A DNA stretch of 64,000 bases from Mugil cephalus (lineage: Eukaryota; Chordata; Actinopteri; Mugiliformes; Mugilidae), in assembly GCF_022458985.1 (NCBI RefSeq), contig NC_061781.1, forward strand, positions 5,567,501 through 5,631,500. Reading direction: 5' to 3'. The notes beneath the pieces are model-generated. The model searched no databases, was not told the origin of the DNA, and saw nothing but the letters and a program-made list of their open reading frames with translations. Shown in pieces: positions 14,901-27,442 of the stretch. Made by a program: the position numbers and the translations under genes. The first letter of the stretch is position 1. Every line of letters begins with the position of its first letter.

Positions 14901-15816
14901 ATTTTTTTGCAAACACTAGCAACGTTTTCCAGTTCAGTCCCGTGAAAGGTGAACGTGTCTTTGGCCTGAGCAAAAGTGAACGAGCCAATCCATCAAAATG
15001 TCAAAGTAAAGTGGAGTTATTTCATTACACTAAAGTCAACTTACACGCTAATTTCTAGGAAAAACTGACATTACTGCGACTTACCTGTAACTGACGTAAA
15101 CCTGTTCTTCTCTTTCATTTTATGAGCAACAGGTTGAAGCTTGACGACATCTAGTCCCAGGACCTGAAAGCAGCGAAACAGCTAGTGCTGCTTTCAGGTC
15201 CAACCTGGTATGATATATCACTTTGAAGAAGGAGACACTCAACTAATCTGAGCCGTAGCCTGCAGCCAGCGGCTTGCTCAAACTTGTGGAAATGTGATTT
15301 TATAATGGAAGATTCTGCAGGGAACACGCACGACATGTAGTCCAGTTACACTCGACTATCTTATTCCCCCTGGACATATTTTATTATGAGAGACAAAAAG
15401 AAATATAATAAGGCTTTTGTCTATTTTGCTGTTGATTCATTAGCTTGAAAGGGTTTCTGTTGTAGCATAGGTTGCGCCTGACTTTTTTTTTTTTGTGCAC
15501 AAGACGTGACAGAGAACAGACAAGCTTTTTTTCCTCTGTGTCACAGTAAAAGGTGAGAGCCGTGGGCGAGGCTGGGGACAGCGTTACCAGTTTGTCCTCG
15601 ACCGTGTTAAACAGACATTACTTCCTGCTGCTGAAAGCTAACATTAAGTCTCAACCTTTGGTCAAGTGTGGCTACACAAAAAGCTCCATGACGATTGGCA
15701 GCTAAGCAAACAAAAATGACAGTGACTTATGTTAAGCCTCGGAGCAGAACAGCCTTCTGTAGCGAATGAGTCAGGACGTGGCGAAAGACGCAAATACCTA
15801 ACTTATGCAATGGGTG

Positions 15817-15851
<35 letters not shown>

Positions 15852-18800
15852 ATAATAATAAAATATGTGACTTAACAATCTACTAGTCCAATAGCAACAA
15901 AATGCAAGTCATTGTGTTTACTTTGGCTGGGGTGTATATTTCTCTTTCCTACGAGGGATATGAATGTTCTTTGATAGGGTGTGAGAGCTTGGACTACTGT
16001 CACTCCCTGCCTCTATCTCTCTGTGATTAGAAATCACCACTCCAAAACAAATAGATAAACCACCAAACATCCTCTTCCCATCCCAGTGAGGGAGACTGAC
16101 AAGTGTCACCTGGCCGCTACATAGCAAAACTCTGACTGTGGCCCCCACGTGAAAAGTGCCAGAGGGCATTAAAAAAAAACAAAAAAAACTCTCTGCGTTC
16201 AAATGCAATCTTCCATTGAGGTTGGAGTGGTTGCTGTGATGAAAAAGCTGCTGTGAAATAAACACAGATGGAAACATCATAATCTGCCCGGACATAAATT
16301 ACGTCTGTCGCAGGAAATTAAATTCCAAATACGCCGCGTTTGTTGCAGCATGTCACCGTGATGCAAATTCAGATAAGTTAGAAGATCTCCAGGGAGACTG
16401 TTGATATCTAAACTCAGGTAATGAGTCTCCATGACAAACAATAGAAAAAGGAAAATATCTGCGTTTTTAACTTCTCCTAATGGAAATTGATAAAACCGCC
16501 ACGACACTGCGCGCAGTGGAATCTTAGACGGCTGGGAAATGGGAAAAAGCCCGGGCCGCGTGGAGACAGGAAAAGCACTGGTGCACGAAAACAAACAAAC
16601 AAGGCCCAAGCAGCGGTAATTAAGTCCTCATTATTCCCTGTTATGTACAGGAATGCAGTGGAGCAGCAGACAGCGCTGTCATTTCTGACCGACCGTAGCC
16701 ATAGCCCGGAGCTGGTGGGGACCCCTGCTCTGTGCTGCAGCGGGCGTTTACCCAGAAGCCCTCTGTGTTTCCACCTCAGCTGGCACGTACAGGGCGATGA
16801 GTGTTGTGGATCAGTTTTGCGGAGGAGGAGGGCCCCTCGGCTGATAGCCGCAGGGCTCGGTACGCTGGAGCCTGCCGCTCAGTTGTGCGGGCGAAACCGT
16901 GTTATCAAAGAGCAGCGTGAGGCGTGCAGCATGTGTGTGGTTTCAGGGAATGGAGACAGGTGGCCCCGAAGGAAAGGAAAAAAAAAAAAACTGGCTACAT
17001 GGCAAGTTGTTTGATCGGCCGAAAGCGCATTGAGAGAGAAGTGTGGGACGTGAACAATGACCAGGCATTTTAAAAGTAAGCCGAAAGGTATCAGACAACA
17101 AAATTAAAGCTACCACCACCACAGAGAAAATAAAGACACAATACTGGCAGTACATAAGGAGATTAGCTGAGGCGGAGGCTGATGGACACAGAAAGAAGTC
17201 AACCCAGGAGAAGGAACAAGGGCTGCACTAAGTTCTTTTATTACCTGCTCCCCCTCGGGCACAGCGAGTCTCATTTAGCAGCTCTGTAACTGCATACACC
17301 TGACCCAACACATCAGTATAGCATTCAACAGGCAGGCTGCTAATAACGCACACGCCCTTGAGGTCACACCGTGGCCTTGCTACACCCATCTGCGAACGCT
17401 CCGCGCTTTGGTTTGACGCAGACGTGGAGGGAGATGAGCAGAAGCCAGCTCCAGCGTGCTACTGTAATATTCATTGAGTGTTCGGCTCGTTCTTTGAAGA
17501 GCAACTGAAACATTTTGACAGGATTTGACAGCGCGGTAAAACCAGCAACTGTCCACTTTCTCCACCTCCAGAGCAACGAGCGGCTCCATTCTAGCGCGCG
17601 CACCCTGACCGGGAATTCGATCAAATCGATCCACGGTGCCTCGCCCGCACACACGTGGCCAGCTGGCACAGAGTGAGGTCTATGCACCTCATGCATTTGA
17701 ACAACAGAGTCTCAGTACCTGGGAAACCAGATAACAGCGGCGGTTAAGAGCTCTTAGTGGCTCTGGCTGTGTCAACAATGCCCTCCCCCTTTTCTCTACC
17801 TGGGCACCAGCAAACACACAAGCATGAGAAAACATGCACTCACTGCCCATGAATGTAGACACCTTTTTTTTCTTCTTCTGGGTTAAATGGAAATGCATCT
17901 GTCAAATACGGTCAGGAACTATGTCGGCCGTGCACTTAGCACAATGTGTGTGTATCTGCACATCGAGAATGCAGGTAAAGATCTTTCAACATGCTCTGCC
18001 ATGAGATAAGTGGGACATGGTTTATGTAAGATTACTATTCACTCTTCGTTTGTTTTTTGCAGGTAGTCTGAAAGCTGGACACCTTTTTCTGCAGCAGCAC
18101 AGAAAGGTGTGTCGTGGCAGTTGAAGCAGGGAACCCGTCCAAAAAAACCACTTGCCCGTCTCAAATACGACTGTGGGGGTGTAAACAAATCTAGTCAAAG
18201 TCAGCTCCTGAGCCCTCCTCTATTATCCTCTGCAGCTCCATTCCCAGACACACCCTTCTCCTCTCCCTCCCTCCCTCCCTCCCTCCCTCACACACTCACT
18301 CACTCACTCACCCTCTCTCACACACACAGGAAGAGACACGGGTGAGTGTGTCAAACTTGATAAAGCCTTAAGTCATAGGTGACCAAATTCTATTCTTCAT
18401 TTTTGCACACTTATCTTTCTAATGTCCGGTTCAACATGTCCTGCGCTGATGCCCGAAAAGACCAAACACATGCACCAGTGCCACAGCAGTCAAATAGGAA
18501 TGCAAATAACATACACATCGAGAAAAAGTCTTCATGTTGGAGTTCTTTTACCTGAAAGGGTTAGACCGACCATTTAATTTGCAACTTTATTTCCCAAGTT
18601 GCACCTTAACAACATCTGTCAATGAGTCTAAACAATCCACACCTCCACTTTGTAACACTGCATCTCTCTGGTTCACTTGTTAGGCCTCAGATCTTAGGTA
18701 ACACGCCTTGGTGACATCACTAGGGTGATTTTAAATTTTTTTTTTTTTTCAAAATGGCTACACTAAAACCGCTTCCACAGATGAGTGGCACTTTTTGGAT

Positions 18801-19401
18801 AAACCTACTTAGAAAACAGTGTTTTTTTTTTGTTTTTTAATCCTCCCACCTGGAAGATGAGCACTTTGAAGTGGTTCCTCTTCAGTAGGTGGCTGTGGTT
18901 GGCCTCCAGCTTCTTCACCTGGACGCCCTGCTTGTCCAGGCGCTCCTTCACGTCCTTCAGGTGCGTGCTGACTTTGCGGGAGCGCTCCAGCAGCTTGCAC
19001 ACGCTGTTGGACGTGCCGACGTGGGTCTTGGACAGGCGGGTCACGTCGCCCTGCACCACCCGCACGGCGTCCTCCAGGTCGGCCTGCCGCTGCTCCATGC
19101 GCTCCTGGTTGCTCTGCACCGACTCCAGCATGTTCACCAGCTTGTCCAGCAGCGCCACCACGGTTATGGCGCTCACCTGGCCGCGGTCCACGGGGCTGCC
19201 GGGCGCGGCCGAGGTCGGGCTGGTGGGGCTCCTGAAGCCCAAGCGGGAGAGGGTGCCGGTGGGAGTCGGGGAGGACGGCGCGGACGGTGGCTTGAAGCTC
19301 GGGGTGAGTATCTCCGTGTTCTCGGCCTGCGGCTGCTGCGGAATGGTGTGGGTGCTGCCAGAGATGCTGCTGGGCTCGGCGTGGGACGCGTCGTCTTCCA
19401 T
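5034..19401 (-). CDS. cavin2: cavin-2 (serum deprivation response protein), complete two-exon gene
   Basis: Coding sequence is the complement of join(5034..5906,18850..19401), 474 residues plus TAA; human cavin-2 is about 425. Cavin-2 is a peripheral membrane protein that coats caveolae, binds phosphatidylserine, recruits cavin-1 and shapes caveolar curvature. What I see: a Ser/Pro-rich N-terminus (1-73), a helical coiled-coil region of about 74-184 (LLDKLVNMLESVQ, then ERMEQRQADLEDAV), ending in the family signature RNHFKVLIFQ at the exon junction and continuing EDNEIPSTVFVKD. A strongly basic segment at about 270-296 (KRSSLKKVDSLKKAFSRQ) is followed by an acidic Glu/Asp run near 431-454. 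The junction and basic segment match cavin-2 rather than cavin-1 or cavin-3. The intron is phase 0 and GT-AG. Which teleost duplicate (2a or 2b) this is cannot be decided here. Confidence 0.95.
8925..8950. repeat. GT dinucleotide microsatellite
   Basis: About 13 uninterrupted GT units within cavin2 intron 1. Confidence 0.9.
15817..15861. repeat. AC microsatellite followed by AT and AAT units
   Basis: Thirteen AC units, then ATATAT and AATAATAAT, a compound repeat inside cavin2 intron 1. Confidence 0.9.
18256..18328. repeat. CCCT/CACT pyrimidine-rich simple repeat
   Basis: Tandem CCCT units pass into CACT and CACA units on the plus strand (purine-rich on the cavin2 transcript), about 0.5 kb inside intron 1 from exon 1. 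Confidence 0.85.
18850..19401 (-). CDS. cavin2: cavin2 coding exon 1 (N-terminus and HR1 coiled coil)
   Basis: Encodes 184 residues from MEDDASHAEPSS to FKVLIFQ. The ATG at 19399-19401 sits in a good Kozak setting (GCC before, G after). The exon ends with CAG followed by the donor GTGGGA at 18849, phase 0. It is far richer in GC and CpG than its surroundings, which is why long spurious open frames appear on both strands over it. The heptad-like helix from about residue 74 is the cavin trimerisation region in this family. Confidence 0.95.
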
Positions 19402-19721
19402 GGCTCACAGGTGGTCAAACGTCCCGCTTCGAAAGGAGTGAACGTGAATGGCTTCCCAGTGAGTTGACGCACACACTCTCGGGTGCCGCTGTCACTTGCT
19501 CCAGCTGAGGACTGAAGGAGGGCTGATTCAGTTCCAGGGAGTTGTTTCGGACATCCACGCCCACTTTCTGCAGTTGCCTCTGCGCTCACATACACTCACG
19601 CACAGGCACAAACACGCTGTGAACTTTCCAAACACCTCCCCTGCAGGCCAAAGGGGGAGGAACGAGGTTTCCATGGGAACCACGCAGGCCTAGCCCTATT
19701 GACAGTGCAGAGGTAGAGCTG

Positions 19722-19722
<1 letters not shown>
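19402..19722 (-). promoter_or_regulatory. cavin2: 5'UTR and proximal promoter region of cavin2
   Basis: Sequence between the ATG and the large TG microsatellite. It is GC-rich with no TATA box or CCAAT box visible on the minus strand, so a dispersed, TATA-less start is likely. The transcription start cannot be placed from sequence. The region is short because a TG repeat of about 71 bp and a dispersed repeat lie just upstream. Confidence 0.5.

Positions 19723-19793
<71 letters not shown>
19723..19793. repeat. Long TG microsatellite next to the cavin2 promoter
   Basis: About 35 uninterrupted TG units, the longest simple repeat in the window, 322 bp upstream of the cavin2 ATG. Confidence 0.97.
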
Positions 19794-19795
<2 letters not shown>

Positions 19796-19870
19796 CCTCC
19801 TATTCCTGTGTCCACTGTGTTTTCATGTGCCATCTATTCCATCTGAGCATGCCTGGCTGCATTTCCATCT

Positions 19871-20061
19871 AAGATTAAGATTGAGATTGAGATTAAGAAA
19901 GCCTTTATTTGTCCCACAATGGGGAAATTGTGGTTTACAACAACATCCAAGAGAGCAGCAAAAATATCAAGGCTGAAAAGATATAAAAGTAAATAAAATG
20001 AAATGGAATAAATACATACAAGTGGTGGAATATATAAAAAAAGTAAAAAGTACAACTGCAC
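19871..20061 (+). repeat. Dispersed teleost repeat with AAGAT/GAGATT head
   Basis: Begins with short AAGATTGAGATT-type units, then a core reading CCTTTATTTGTCCCACAATGG and GGAAATTG, a motif I recognise as widespread in teleost genomes. The same core recurs at 31421-31480 and 60952-61030. The superfamily was not assigned. Confidence 0.6.
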
Positions 20062-22158
20062 AGACGATTGTCAGTGTTTCAGACTGTGTGTTAAAGCTCA
20101 CTCTTGTTTACTGCGCTTGCTGGTGGTGTGTGTTTGTTTCCTGCCAAAGTGCACTGGACACGACTGAACCAGACAAAACAGCAAAAGGACAATTAAGCTG
20201 TGCTGCACATCGCTTCGCGTGTTTTCTCACACGCCTCTGGCCGCGCTAGGCGTTGTTTGTTTTTCCTTTAAACCAGAAACCAGGCACACGTGTGTCATTC
20301 GTGGTCCCCGTGCTCACATGCGGCGTATTGAGGAGGGGTGTTGCGTGCCCCCGTGTGCGCCCCCTTTTCCTCCCCGCTCTTGTTTTTCGAGCCGTGTGTC
20401 ATGGCATGGGGCACACAGACGTGGAAATGTGGAAATCCCTGTTTCAACAATGAGCTCATCGGTGCCCTGGCATGCAGCCCCGGGCCTCTGTAGTCCCTCT
20501 TTTTCTCTCTCAATCTTTGCCGCCATCACTGTAAATCTTTTATTCACAGTAACACAGTCGCTTTCTCCGTCCGATTTTAAAATATATATACACACGTGGC
20601 GTTTGCCGGGAATGTGTCAGTGCGCCGCAGTAAAAGTTCCTGGGTTCCTGCTCATCTTAAATGATGTGAGTGATTCAGTGGCAGGTTCTTTTTCTACTTA
20701 ACCCACTCTCACTGCAGACCACGAAGGGCATTCGAGATCCCACCTTAATTAATTATTTGGAGTCGTCATCCGTTGTCTCGTCTGAGATCGGCACAGGGTG
20801 TCCACACCCCTGAACCCAGATAAGGCTGTTTACAAGGCCTACGAGTAGCACACACAGAAACGCCACACCTTGGGACAATATTAAAACATGTCGGCAGAGG
20901 CCACAGTCCTCCTCAGTCCTCACATCACCAGCCTAGAAGCCACACCAACATCCCCACCTACAACATTCATTTGTGCCTGGAAAGCTGGTCTGGAGCCGCT
21001 CCTTTGAGAGCTGATTGTGCTCCCACAATGATTTGTCAGGATCAGAATCAGAATCATGAACAAATAGACAATTGGGTGGCAAATGAAATCGTTTGGAGAT
21101 AGATAGATAAAACAAAATGGCTCTGATTGTGTGTAGGACTATTCAATTGCACGCAGGGACATTTTTTTCTTTGTATCAATTGAAAAATGACCCATTATGA
21201 AATTCAATTGGAGTGTTACCAGACTTATAATCGGATGATAATTGAGTTTGGCTACACCTGGCTACCAAATCACACCCATCAATAACAATGCTTTAATGTG
21301 AGTTTTTGTCTAGCAGGCCTCAGCGGTAGCAGCTCAAACTGTACTTTTGTACAAAATGTCTGTTCTTTTCAAGCACAGCAACGAGTAGGAGATAGTTAGC
21401 TTCTCTTAGCGCAGAGGCTGCAAACGGAGGACAGAAAAAGACACCTAAAGGCTCCTACAGAGTTCATTCATTTGTGGCTGTGGCGGCTCTGAGGAAATGT
21501 TGCTTCGAACAAGTCGAGTCGTGCTTCTTGTCACTTTCGTAGTACGTTAACAAAAACACGCAGAGGTGTGATACATGGTGTCTCCCGGTCCCACTGCGCT
21601 ACACGCAGCATGTGCTGAGAAGACACACACAGTAACTGCGATAAATTCAGCTACTGCTGCACTACTCCAGTACACTACAACATGTCACGACGCAGAATAC
21701 TAAAAGATTTTCTAAACAGAAGATATACAGTCAGGAACTTTTACCTATACAGTGAATGGACACTGTTATTGATCTCTACAAATGTACACGGTATGAAAAC
21801 TGTACACTGGTACACTAATACACATGAGATGATTGTACGTTTAAGAGATAACTATGCAATGAATGAATGAATGCACACTGTTACTGGTGGATACGACTGT
21901 ACAGGCTAATTGTAGGTACAAGAATTTGTGCACATTATTACAGAATGAGCATTGTGTTTACTATGGGGACTGATGACAGAGCTAAAGAGTTGCCACAGAT
22001 GCGTGTAGTGCAGTAAATATATTTACAAAAACCTGCACAAACCGTTGTGAGATGTTTGTCGTGCACGTGTCCATCTCGACTGAAAGCGGCTCGTGCACTG
22101 TTCTGTATCGGAGGGGATTCTGGGGAGTCTATGGAGCATAGCACAATACCAACAGTAA

Positions 22159-22173
22159 CCACTAGATGGCAAC
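22159..22173 (+). promoter_or_regulatory. CTCF-like motif
   Basis: CCACTAGATGGCAAC fits the CTCF core CCASYAGRKGGCR at every position. Motif match by eye only; occupancy unknown. Confidence 0.4.
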
Positions 22174-24829
22174 GTGACAGCAATTTCACCTTAAGCTACT
22201 AGCTATGTGAACAGCTACATCTCAGCGTTAATGACCACTGTCTGTAATGAGTTTGCCTCCACAATAAACTCACATTCACTTGTTATCGATGGGTCGGACA
22301 TTTTTCAGTTCAGTTTCTCGATGTGAACACAACTACTTTGGCAATAATAAAAAAAATCTAAGTGGCTCCTCACGATCTGGTACATCCCATTTCATCACAA
22401 GTGCAGCAAATCTTAAATAAAGAACAGTGACACTGGGGTTGATAATATGCACCATAATAAACATAAAAATGTACAACTGAATCAGACACACGACCATTTT
22501 ATCTACTGACTCTGGTTGTCTCTGTTTTAAATCAGGCTGATCCTGTGTAGCTTCCGCTCCATGGAAAACGCAAGCAGTGCATTCGCACACTTTCTATAGC
22601 CTGAAATGCCTTGATCACTAGTTAACGAACAAACAAACAAACAAAAAAATGTAGGCATGTTAGTTCAAGCCCTCCTGGAACCCGAGCACACTGCATCCCG
22701 GGATCTGTAATTAAAAGAAAACTTGCGTGGGAATAATCTGGGCAGTTTGCAACCACACAACCACACTGAAACCTTCCAAAAGAGGCAGGCCTGCAGTGCT
22801 CCATGGAACGCTGCTTCACCCCGACTGCACTATATTTAAAGGCAACAGGACAAAATGTGTGCAACAGTGACAGTCACGGTGACAGCCAGCCAGACGCTGC
22901 GGTTGGACGTGGTAGGGAAAAATTCCTTTCTCTCCATCTTTGATGGTGCATCGCCTGAGGGACAAGTCACTCATGCTTGTTAGTCTAATGAAATCACTGT
23001 GTAAAAAAGACACCATGAGGTTTTATGGGGGAGGTTGTGGGCCTTGTGGTCCCTTTTTACACTAGGTTTTTACATAGATTGCATGCGTGTTAATTAAGAA
23101 GCTTTAAAGGCACTCTTTCAAGCATTTTGTTATTTTTGCTTCCACCAGGCTAGCTGTTTCCCTACTGTTTATGCTAAGTTAAGCTAAGCTAGTTAGACAT
23201 CTGAATGCTGGTGGTCTTCAAATGCAACAATGGAACTGTGTGATTTCCAAAATGTTTATTCTTTACGATACTTTCTTTTCATATCAGTATGGGTGACTTG
23301 GGCAGGAAGTGGCTGCATCCGGGCATTCACTTTTAATTCTACTTCTGTTGAATGGTTTTAGAATTAGCCGCGGTGCTTATGTAGGCCTACGTTATGACAT
23401 TTTAGCAAATGCTATTACACTGAGATTTAAGAGAGCATCTGAGCAGCTTTTAATGCTATTAAATATACTAATTGGATTTAGTTGGCCAAACATGTGACGA
23501 AAAGTACTGCAGTTGGAAGTGGTCACGGCTATGGCTTGATAACACAATTGAGGCGAAATCAGAAAGGCACACAGTCCACTGTCTGACTTCTAGCATAAGC
23601 TAAATCCACTCTGTGCTCAAACAGAGCTAATTTAAGGTAGCAGTGTTGTTAATGCCCTGCTGGCACATATCAGGCAGACACATGCAAACAGGCCACAATT
23701 ATCACAACACGAAACCGGAATTGCCTACCTGCCTACTGTATGTGTGATTGCACGTCCAATACAGAGGGGGGATCCCTTTGTGTGTGGACCAAAAACAAAT
23801 CAGCCAATCTTAACACGCACAGCAGCAACATTCAACAGGCGTTTGCCACTGTATCTTAGAAAATAATCATGAAACGACAGTTTTTAATTAGCTGCATCAT
23901 TTCATCCAGCCTGTGGCAGGAACAATTTCTAATTTAACTACACAAGGCTGCAAAAACATCTTCACACAAAGGCCAAACTTCACCATCGGCGGCACTTTCA
24001 TCTTCTGAAATTAAAAGATAAAAACGTGTACGACTTAGCATCTGTCCGTCTATCACTTCGTCTCATGGTTGCGCTGTATTACATGCTGTTCTTTCCGTGT
24101 GTTTTTTCACCTCACACGTTTTCACCTCTGCCTCTGTCTGATAGCAGCTGATAACTTTATTGACATAGGTTTACTGCGCTGCCTTTCCACCACCGGTGTA
24201 AATGCCCCCGACCTGTCAACATGCAAGGCTAACACCTCTTCTTGAGATTACTCGCCCAATAAGCTTCAAAGCTGGAGTGGAAGTCCGTGTCCTTTCCTCT
24301 AACTGAAAGCCCCAGTGTCTCTAACCCTCTCTCCCTCTCTCTCTCTGGAGACACTCTTGTCAACATAAAAGCGTGACCTCTTGTTCTTAACTTCTGACCG
24401 CAAACTTTTCCCACTTTCACCCTTCGGTTAGAGTGGACGGAATGACACTCCCATCCTGCCGTTTTTCCAACTGTCCCCCTGCATTCCTTTGGCGTCCTTT
24501 CCTCTGTCCCCCTTTCTCTCCGTTCCCTCCTTCCCCCCCATCTTCCTCTCTCTGTGACTTATCTTACGCTGTCCTGAATTCCTCCAGTGTTCCCGATGGC
24601 CTGGTGCATGTTCCACATTTTCCCAGTGACATGTCACTTTCCACTGCCTATTTTGTAACAACACTATCTATTTAGTTAAGGGCCCCCCTCTTTTTTTTGC
24701 TGTTAACTTTCCTACAGTTTCATAAAATACACAGCACAGACAATTTATCAGCTGCTGTAGAGAAGTGCTTGAAAGGCCACATGGTGGATGGTCTTGTTTT
24801 TTTGAAGTCAGCTGTAAGATACAGATGTA

Positions 24830-24844
24830 TTTGCCCTCTGGTGG
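24830..24844 (-). promoter_or_regulatory. CTCF-like motif
   Basis: Minus-strand CCACCAGAGGGCAAA fits the CTCF core. Motif match only. Confidence 0.42.
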
Positions 24845-25798
24845 CTATGAAATGCAAATGCATTAACCCTATGCTGATAGTTAAATGTCCTGTATTTTTT
24901 CTTTTCACTGAAAGGCTTCAGTTTGTTATTTTCTCCACCTACTAAATAAAGCCTCATTAAATATTCAACTGTAAAAATAAAACAAAACAAAACAAAAAAA
25001 AACAGGTTGCGGTTGAAACTGCAGCAGTATGCACAAACAACAGCCCTCATATTCCATCATTTCAACAAACATGCCTCTGCAAGTTGCATCGGATGAATGA
25101 GCCCGGTCTTCTGGGTTCCCACCTGGGGTTACTTCAGAACCTTCAGCGGGGGGGGTGTGGCATCGCTGTAACCGTTGGCTGTTGGCGCAGTCTCTGGGTA
25201 CATGAGTCATTTTCCAAAAGAAGTGGATTAACAGGTTTGTTGAAGATGAAATGCAATCTTATCCATCGTAGGGTTGTTTTGAAGTCATTTTTACCTAGAA
25301 CTGAATTATTTTGGTTGTCTATTCTGTGTCCAAAGGCAGCCAAAGCTATTCAACTGCATTGTAGATGTAGTGTTAGTCACCAGTCACTACTGCATTTCCT
25401 GGTTAGTATTTATTGCATCCATTGGCTAGCTTGAAAACTTGGTGAAATGGGTGCCACGCCCCTCTATGTTGATCCTCTCCGTGTGCCTGTCCAAGTGTGT
25501 GCTAGATGAGGATACAAGAATGCATATGAAGCACCCGGGGGCAGTCTCCACGGTGACTTTAATGATGGTTTGTCACACGGGCGGAGACATCAGGCTCTAA
25601 TGTCAAGAGGAAACACTTGTGGAAAACTCACGTCGGCAATTTCTCTTACAATTCCTTTTCTGAAGCCCCTGTTTCATTGTACTCTGTGTTAGAGGTTGGT
25701 TAATTCACAGAAACATTCAGTCACATTTCAAGCTGAATGAATGGATTTGTTGTTGTTGTTTTTGGGAACTTTGGCATCTGATCAAGCACAAAACAAAA

Positions 25799-26010
25799 CA
25801 CTAAGCCCTGTTCAGACTGGGTGTTAACATGCATCCTGAGTGACGATCAGACCACAAGTATCCAGCTTTTACTACGTGTGTTCACACCTGGAGGTAAAAA
25901 TGTGAATCCACGTTTTGAACTAACACTTGAGATCGCAGTTTGACGCTCTGTATGCAAATAAACACCGACGGCATGTGGAGTGCTATACAGCTGCTAAATC
26001 TAATGGATCA
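25799..26010. repeat. Probable teleost MITE-like dispersed repeat
   Basis: Text such as GTTAACATGCATCCTGAGTGA and GTGTTCACACCTGGAGGTAAAA resembles a frequent teleost non-autonomous repeat. Ends and target duplication were not resolved. Confidence 0.4.
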
Positions 26011-26316
26011 TAACCACAGACAGCCCTGCTTGTTGTTTGCACTTCCTGACAAGGAGACCTGATACAAATTGTTGAACAATCGTGGTTATTTATTTATTTT
26101 TCTCCGGCCTGAAGCTCCAGACACTAGCACAAAACTCAGATAATAACTTTGAAAGCATCCATATAGCGAGTGGCTGCCTACTGCTCCACGTGTGCATTTG
26201 TGTGCACAACTAGACGAGTTTAATGTCACTTCAGTCTCTAGCAATAAATAAAGACATGAGTCATCACTCATTATTAATAAAATATGTATCTGGAGCTCCA
26301 CACGGATACTTTGCAT

Positions 26317-26608
26317 TAGGGCTAGGCGTATCTATCTAAATACCGACAGCATTGATACCAAGATCAGTATCGGCATCGGGTCGATACTAGTGTTTCTAAA
26401 TCAACTGAGTGTAGTAAAAGGAGAATTGTTTAAATATTATACTGTTCATTTGTTTTATATTGTAATTAGTTAAGAAAAATAGATTTATTTGCCTAAATAT
26501 TTGTCCTGTATTTTATCATAATCGTAATCAACTAACTAAAGGGAAAACTAGCCCTGCATTCGATTGGTATCGGATTGATACCAAAATTCCCAGTATCGCC
26601 CACCCCTA
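26317..26608. mobile_element. hAT-type MITE, 292 bp, with intact 8-bp target duplication
   Basis: Termini are inverted: left TAGGGCTAGGCG, right CGCCCACCCCTA (reverse complement TAGGGGTGGGCG). The element is flanked on both sides by the perfect duplication CTTTGCAT (309-316 and 609-616 of the 26 kb block). An 8-bp duplication is diagnostic of hAT transposition. The interior carries several GGTATCGAT-like and GTATCGG-like motifs and is AT-rich, with no transposase. It lies between cavin2 and tmeff2. Confidence 0.85.
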
Positions 26609-27415
26609 CTTTGCATACATCAGCATGATCACATGACAGAAATACATATAGCCTAACCTGTTCAGCACCAACTTATAAATGTGTTAACGGCAGCGCTTTA
26701 GAAAAAACCTGGAGCAAAGTAAAAGAGGCTGAAAACAAACATTAAACATAAAAATTTCCATGTTCTACAAATTAAAAGCCAATTAATTACGGGTGTTTAT
26801 TATTATCATTATTATTATTTTTTTGACAGCACAAGAGAGCGATAACAAACCAAACCCAGAACCTCCGAGGTAGTATTTCTGAACTAATCACCCACCTGCT
26901 TCCTCACGCCTCACAGTTTAATAGTGTCATCTGTTAATGTGATGTCTGCAAGAGACGCCACAGACAGGCTCCCTGATCAGTGTTTAAATGGGATCCCTGA
27001 GGTCTGTGATTACCAACAACAGCCCCACACAGGTGGTCGTATGTATGATGATACAATAGGTGCCCGGCGGCGTTTGATTTGTATAACCAGCTCAGACCGG
27101 ATGTCTGGTCGCACAGTACGAAGGAAGGAAGCAGTGGCGCCATTTCGTTGGTGAATCAAAGGCCCCCACAGAGGAGAAAATGGCATGCTGAGACCAAAAC
27201 AGATGGCGATGGATCTTTAAATGACCCTTTTTCACAGCCCAGCGTGCGTTAGACACACGCTCACTTAAAGGTGGCCTTGTACTTTATTGCAGTGTGTGCG
27301 CGCGGTTTCTGTGGTGTGTCATTTCTGTGACGCTATCAATTCTGGAGCTAATGGACCAATTTTCGAGGTGTTGAGCTTTGCCACACATGCGCTCAGAATG
27401 GGAGGAAATGCCTAG

Positions 27416-27442
27416 TGTGTGTGCGTGTGTGTGTGTGTGTGT
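27416..27442. repeat. GT microsatellite
   Basis: GTGTGTGCGTGTG run with one interruption, intergenic. Confidence 0.85.

Larger units (their letters stand above)
5907..18849 (-). other. cavin2: cavin2 intron 1 (about 12.9 kb)
   Basis: Donor GTGGGA at 18849, acceptor TGCAG at 5907. Contents: GT repeat 8925-8950, AC repeat 15817-15842 running into an AT/AAT stretch, CCCT/CACT pyrimidine tract 18256-18328, and several T or A runs (for example 8471-8490, 11145-11159, 15482-15494, 18736-18749). No second gene, RNA gene or recognised transposon coding sequence was found in it. Confidence 0.85.

Noticed and set aside
18830..19467. Long open frames of 192-203 codons on the plus strand over cavin2 exon 1
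   Set aside because: They mirror the GC-rich coding exon; the minus-strand frame gives recognisable cavin-2, the others give Arg/Leu/Gly-rich nonsense.
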